DNA of 64,000 nucleotides from the NCBI GenBank assembly GCA_002346545.1, contig DEAA01000077.1:1-64000 (forward strand), read 5' to 3'. The notes under the pieces are model-generated. The model saw nothing but the letters and a program-made list of their open reading frames with translations, had not been told where the DNA came from and ran no database searches. A program made the translations under genes and the position numbers. Position 1 is the stretch's first letter; the number at the start of each line of letters is the position of its first letter. This DNA is from Acidobacteria bacterium UBA2994 (GTDB lineage Bacteria; Acidobacteriota; Vicinamibacteria; Vicinamibacterales; UBA8438). Of this stretch, positions 61,307 through 64,000 are shown piece after piece.

Positions 61307-62245
61307 TCAGGCGCGGCTCGCCTCGGCGGCGGCCAGTGCCTCATAGTGAGACCGTTCGTCTGGGGTTAACTCGGTCGGCACACGGAGCGCCACCGTGGCG
61401 TATAGGTCGCCACCTCGCCTAGGGGCTCCCAATGCTGGCATGCCGTGGCCTTTTAGACGAAACACCTGTCCGCTCTGGGTGGCCGCCGGCACCTTGAGCG
61501 TCAACGGAGCGCCTCCAAGACGAGGAACCTCGATCGTTCCGCCAAGCACGGCGGTCGTCACCGGCACCGCGACATCTGTGTAGAGATGCTGGCCACGCCG
61601 AGTGAAGCGCTCGTGGGGGACCAGTTCCACGCACAGCAGGAGATCGCCAGCCCTCCCTCCTGCGGTGCCCGGTTCGCCCTCGCCTGCCACCCGCACCTTC
61701 GATCCGTCGTCGACGCCGGCCGGAATCTTCACTCGCACGCGCCGGCTCCGCCCGCCGGTCTCCAGCGAGAGATGTCGGCTGGACCCGAGGTAGGCCTCCT
61801 TGTAGGTCAACCGTATCGGGTGCTCAACATCACGTCCTCGCCGAGGACCGACCGAACGGGGATCAAGACCTGGCCCGTCGGTGAAAAACATGTTGAAGAA
61901 ATCAGAGAACCGCCCGTCACGGAACAGATCCTCATCGACCACGGTGCGATAGCCGCCGCCCTGCCCAACCCAGGGCGAGAAGGGACCACTCTGTGGCCCC
62001 GTGGCATCAGGTTGCCCGTACGTGCGCCAGCTCGCGCCAAGCTCGTCATACTTCCGCCGCTTGTCGGGGTCGCCGAGCACCTCGTGCGCCTCGTTGGCCT
62101 CCTTGAATCGGCGTTCCGCACCAGCGTCATCGGGATTCACGTCTGGATGGTGCTTGCGCGCCAGGGTCCGGAAGGCTCGCTTTATCTCGTCCTGCGAGGC
62201 CGACTTCGGTACCCCAAGCGTCTCGTAGTAGTCGCGAAAATCCAT
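61307..62245 (-). CDS. DnaJ-family co-chaperone (CbpA type, no zinc finger)
   Basis: Encodes 312 residues. The J domain occupies 1-70 with the HPD motif at 33-35 ([12 protein letters not shown]). A glycine/phenylalanine-rich region ([15 protein letters not shown]) and two C-terminal substrate-binding beta domains follow ([80 protein letters not shown]). The four CxxCxGxG zinc repeats of DnaJ are absent, which places it with CbpA/DnaJ2. It stimulates DnaK and feeds substrates to ClpB. It starts 6 nt after the hspR stop. Confidence 0.9.
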   Translation of the reverse strand: MDFRDYYETLGVPKSASQDEIKRAFRTLARKHHPDVNPDDAGAERRFKEANEAHEVLGDPDKRRKYDELGASWRTYGQPDATGPQSGPFSPWVGQGGGYRTVVDEDLFRDGRFSDFFNMFFTDGPGLDPRSVGPRRGRDVEHPIRLTYKEAYLGSSRHLSLETGGRSRRVRVKIPAGVDDGSKVRVAGEGEPGTAGGRAGDLLLCVELVPHERFTRRGQHLYTDVAVPVTTAVLGGTIEVPRLGGAPLTLKVPAATQSGQVFRLKGHGMPALGAPRRGGDLYATVALRVPTELTPDERSHYEALAAAEASRA

Positions 62246-62251
62246 AAAGGT

Positions 62252-62590
62252 CTACAGTTCTAGAAGCCGGGTCAGACGATTTACCTCGCGGACGAGCTGA
62301 CGTCGCCCGGCGCGGCGGTCAAGTACGTCCTCATGCATTAGCGGACGCATTCGTTGCACAACGTCCGAGACCGACAAGAGCTGCTGCACGCCGGCTAGGT
62401 TGACGCCGAGGTCGTCGACCAACCGCTTGATCAGCCTGAGCCGATCGAGCTCCTCAGACGAATAGACGCGCATGCTGCCGACTGTTCGGGCAGGACGGAC
62501 CAGCCCGAGACGCTCGTACTTTCGCAAGGTCTGTGGGTGCATACCCAAGGTCCGCGCTGCCACACTGATGAATACAATTTCCTCTGCCAC
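62252..62590 (-). CDS. hspR: MerR-family heat-shock repressor HspR
   Basis: Encodes 112 residues. The MerR winged helix is at about 6-75: VFISVAARTLGMHPQTLRKY, ERLGLVRPARTVGSMRVYSS, EELDRLRLIKRLVDDLGVNL, AGVQQLLSV. The A-R-x-L-G-M-H-P-Q-T-L-R-x-Y-E motif is specific to HspR. The C-terminus has a short helical tail. HspR represses chaperone operons by binding HAIR inverted repeats with DnaK as co-repressor. Here hspR heads its own operon with cbpA and clpB. The inverted repeat at 62659-62679 lies 69 nt upstream and overlaps a promoter-like TTGATA-15-TATAGG on this strand. Confidence 0.92.
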   Translation of the reverse strand: MAEEIVFISVAARTLGMHPQTLRKYERLGLVRPARTVGSMRVYSSEELDRLRLIKRLVDDLGVNLAGVQQLLSVSDVVQRMRPLMHEDVLDRRAGRRQLVREVNRLTRLLEL

Positions 62591-62658
62591 CGAGTTCTCC
62601 CTCCGGTCCAGCGCTGCTTCGCGCTGAATTCGATTGTTTAGTCGACCCAGACCTATAT

Positions 62659-62679
62659 CTTGATACGAATTGTATCAAG
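62659..62679. promoter_or_regulatory. HAIR-like HspR operator (perfect inverted repeat)
   Basis: CTTGATAC (62659-62666), 5 nt, GTATCAAG (62672-62679). This is a perfect 8-bp inverted repeat matching the HAIR consensus CTTGAGT-N7-ACTCAAG in the outer CTTGA and TCAAG arms and in the spacing of the arms. On the reverse strand the left arm supplies a -35-like TTGATA for hspR. The site lies between hspR and the divergent symporter, so it could control both. Confidence 0.8.
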
Positions 62680-62696
62680 TACTTGTTCCCTTGGGA

Positions 62697-62702
62697 TACA
62701 CT
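62697..62702 (+). promoter_or_regulatory. Candidate -10 box of the symporter gene
   Basis: TACACT ends 8 nt before the ATG at 62711. This is the same arrangement as other leaderless candidates in the window. It lies 17 nt downstream of the HAIR-like repeat, whose position overlaps where the -35 would be. Confidence 0.4.
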
Positions 62703-62710
62703 GCCGCGCC

Positions 62711-64000
62711 ATGACGGGTCGCGAGACCTTCACGTCCAGATGGGGCCTAATTCTGGCTGGGTTAGGCATGGCGATCGGCGCAGGCAACTTGTGGCGGTTT
62801 CCGCGCATCGCGGCCCAGAACGGCGGAGCCGCCTTCCTTATTCCGTGGCTCATCTTCCTGTTCCTCTGGTCGCTTCCACTCCTGATCGCGGAGTTCGGGA
62901 TAGGCCGCGGTGCACGGCGGGGGGTCATCGGGGCATTCGCGGATCTCTTCGGCCGGCGCTATGCCTGGATGGGTGGGTTCATCGGCGTCACCAGCGTGAT
63001 GATCTTGTTCCACTACTCGGTGGTGACAGGCTGGACGCTTAATTACTTCGTAGCGGCCCTGTTCGGTCAGCTGGACGGAGTCGATACGGCCGCCTACTGG
63101 ACCGACTACAGCCGCTCTGTGTGGCAACCCCTCGGGTTACATGCGGTCTCGGTCGGGCTCGCTGGACTCATCATCGCGCGGGGCGTCGTGCACGGGATCG
63201 AGCGGGCGAACCGGATCCTTATCCCGATCCTGCTGGGTCTGCTGATCGTGGCCGTGATCCGATCGGTGACGCTGCCTGGTGCAGGGGAGGGGCTGGGGTT
63301 CCTGTTCGCTCCTGATCTTTCCCGCCTCGCAGACTCTCGCACCTGGCTCGAGGCACTGACGCAGTCCGCCTGGTCGACCGGCGCGGGGTGGGGATTGATC
63401 CTGACCTACGCCATCTACATGCGACGAGACGACGATCTGGTGGTCAACGCGGCCGCCATCGGATTCGGCAACAACACTGCCTCCCTTCTTGCCGGCATCG
63501 CGATTGTCCCCACCGCTTTCGCGATCCTGTCGGAAAGCGACGCGCTCAACGCGATGGCGGCGGGCAATACGGGGCTGACCTTCATCTGGATACCCGAACT
63601 CTTCGGCCGGATGCCGTTGGGAGAGTTCGTCATGCCGCTCTTTTTCCTGGCCTTGTTCTGTGCGGCACTGTCGTCGCTCATCGCAATGGTGGAACTAGCC
63701 ACCCGGATCCTGATGGACACCGGGACGACACGGAAACGGGCCGTTCAGGTAGTGGTAGCGGCCACAATTGTGTGCGGTGCCCCGTCCGCGATCAGCCCAA
63801 CGGTGTTCGATAATCAGGACTGGGTATGGGGACTCGCCCTGATGATCAGTGGCCTATTCGTCGCGCTTGGCGTGACACGCTACGGCGCATCCCGGTTTCG
63901 AGATGCCTTCATCAACATTCCTGGGAACGATTTGAATCTGGGGCACGGGTACGACTGGGTCATTCGGTTTCTGATTCCAATCGAGTTCGTCTTCATGTTC
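62711..64000 (+). CDS. Sodium-dependent symporter, NSS/SNF family (cut by window edge)
   Basis: The first 430 residues are visible and the frame is open to the last base, so the C-terminus is missing. The first membrane segment WGLILAGLGMAIGAGNLWRF, then PRIAAQNGGAAFLIPWLIFL is the hallmark of the neurotransmitter:sodium symporter (LeuT-fold) family, containing the unwound G-(A/x)-G-N-(L/x)-W-R-F-P sodium and substrate site. About ten further hydrophobic segments follow, including STGAGWGLILTYAIYMRRDD, AAIGFGNNTASLLAGIAIVP and FCAALSSLIAMVELATRILM. It would import an amino acid or similar solute with sodium. Substrate is unknown. Transcription is divergent from hspR across the HAIR-like site. 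Confidence 0.88.
   Translation, partial: MTGRETFTSRWGLILAGLGMAIGAGNLWRFPRIAAQNGGAAFLIPWLIFLFLWSLPLLIAEFGIGRGARRGVIGAFADLFGRRYAWMGGFIGVTSVMILFHYSVVTGWTLNYFVAALFGQLDGVDTAAYWTDYSRSVWQPLGLHAVSVGLAGLIIARGVVHGIERANRILIPILLGLLIVAVIRSVTLPGAGEGLGFLFAPDLSRLADSRTWLEALTQSAWSTGAGWGLILTYAIYMRRDDDLVVNAAAIGFGNNTASLLAGIAIVPTAFAILSESDALNAMAAGNTGLTFIWIPELFGRMPLGEFVMPLFFLALFCAALSSLIAMVELATRILMDTGTTRKRAVQVVVAATIVCGAPSAISPTVFDNQDWVWGLALMISGLFVALGVTRYGASRFRDAFINIPGNDLNLGHGYDWVIRFLIPIEFVFMF

Noticed and set aside
1-64000. CRISPR arrays, insertion sequences, prophage genes, rRNA
   Set aside because: No regularly spaced repeats, transposase-like proteins, phage structural genes or rRNA sequences were seen on either strand by reading.

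Overview
This is a GC-rich, gene-dense bacterial chromosome segment with about 60 protein genes, one tRNA and almost no mobile DNA. A BamD lipoprotein, AMIN-type amidase, bactofilin, ArnT-like glycosyltransferase and Rho with an added N-terminal tail point to a Gram-negative cell envelope. The secreted family at 1750-2757 and the synteny resemble Acidobacteriota, probably Vicinamibacteria. That placement is inference from remembered family distribution, not a computed phylogeny.

Layout. 1-6.2 kb is the most accessory part: a PhoD-type phosphatase running off the left edge, a tRNA 3'-end relic, small secreted or orphan proteins, a sugar dehydrogenase and a B12-binding radical SAM enzyme. 6.3-9.6 kb carries a bactofilin, tRNA-Gly(CCC), phosphomannomutase and a sugar-1-phosphate nucleotidyltransferase. 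9.7-16.7 kb has pgsA and then a tightly overlapping reverse operon def-fmt-rsmB-PASTA protein-rpe-thioesterase-epimerase relic-bamD. 17.2-22.9 kb is a four-gene reverse cluster (S55-peptidase-like protein, large propeller protein, TPR protein, SpmAB-like membrane protein). 23.0-32.7 kb is a complete aromatic amino acid operon aroDE-trpEGDCFBA-aroQ-(DAHP synthase fragment)-tyrA. It is preceded by a promoter, a 31-codon leader peptide rich in Trp codons and a strong intrinsic terminator, which is a classical attenuator layout.

32.9-44.4 kb holds pepA, an amidase, ftsK, RNase J, rsmA, a zincin-like protein, nth, a DUF3467 protein and lexA. 44.5-50.7 kb is a forward run of a PfkB kinase, a secreted protein, recG, rsmD, coaD and an aminotransferase. 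51-56.4 kb has an RNA helicase, an esterase, an ABM-domain protein and a GT39-type transferase separated by long gaps. 56.5-58.7 kb has a CoA-binding protein, rho and a CDGSH protein. 58.7-62.6 kb is a heat-shock operon hspR-cbpA-clpB controlled from a near-perfect HAIR-like inverted repeat. A sodium:solute symporter runs off the right edge.

Main points of interest: the aro/trp/tyr attenuator; two operon genes reduced by internal deletion to short in-frame relics that keep their coupling to the next gene (epimerase before bamD, DAHP synthase before tyrA); a kinase-less PASTA protein at the position PrkC occupies in Firmicutes; repeated -10 hexamers lying 6-9 nt before start codons, suggesting frequent leaderless transcription; and the HspR operator.
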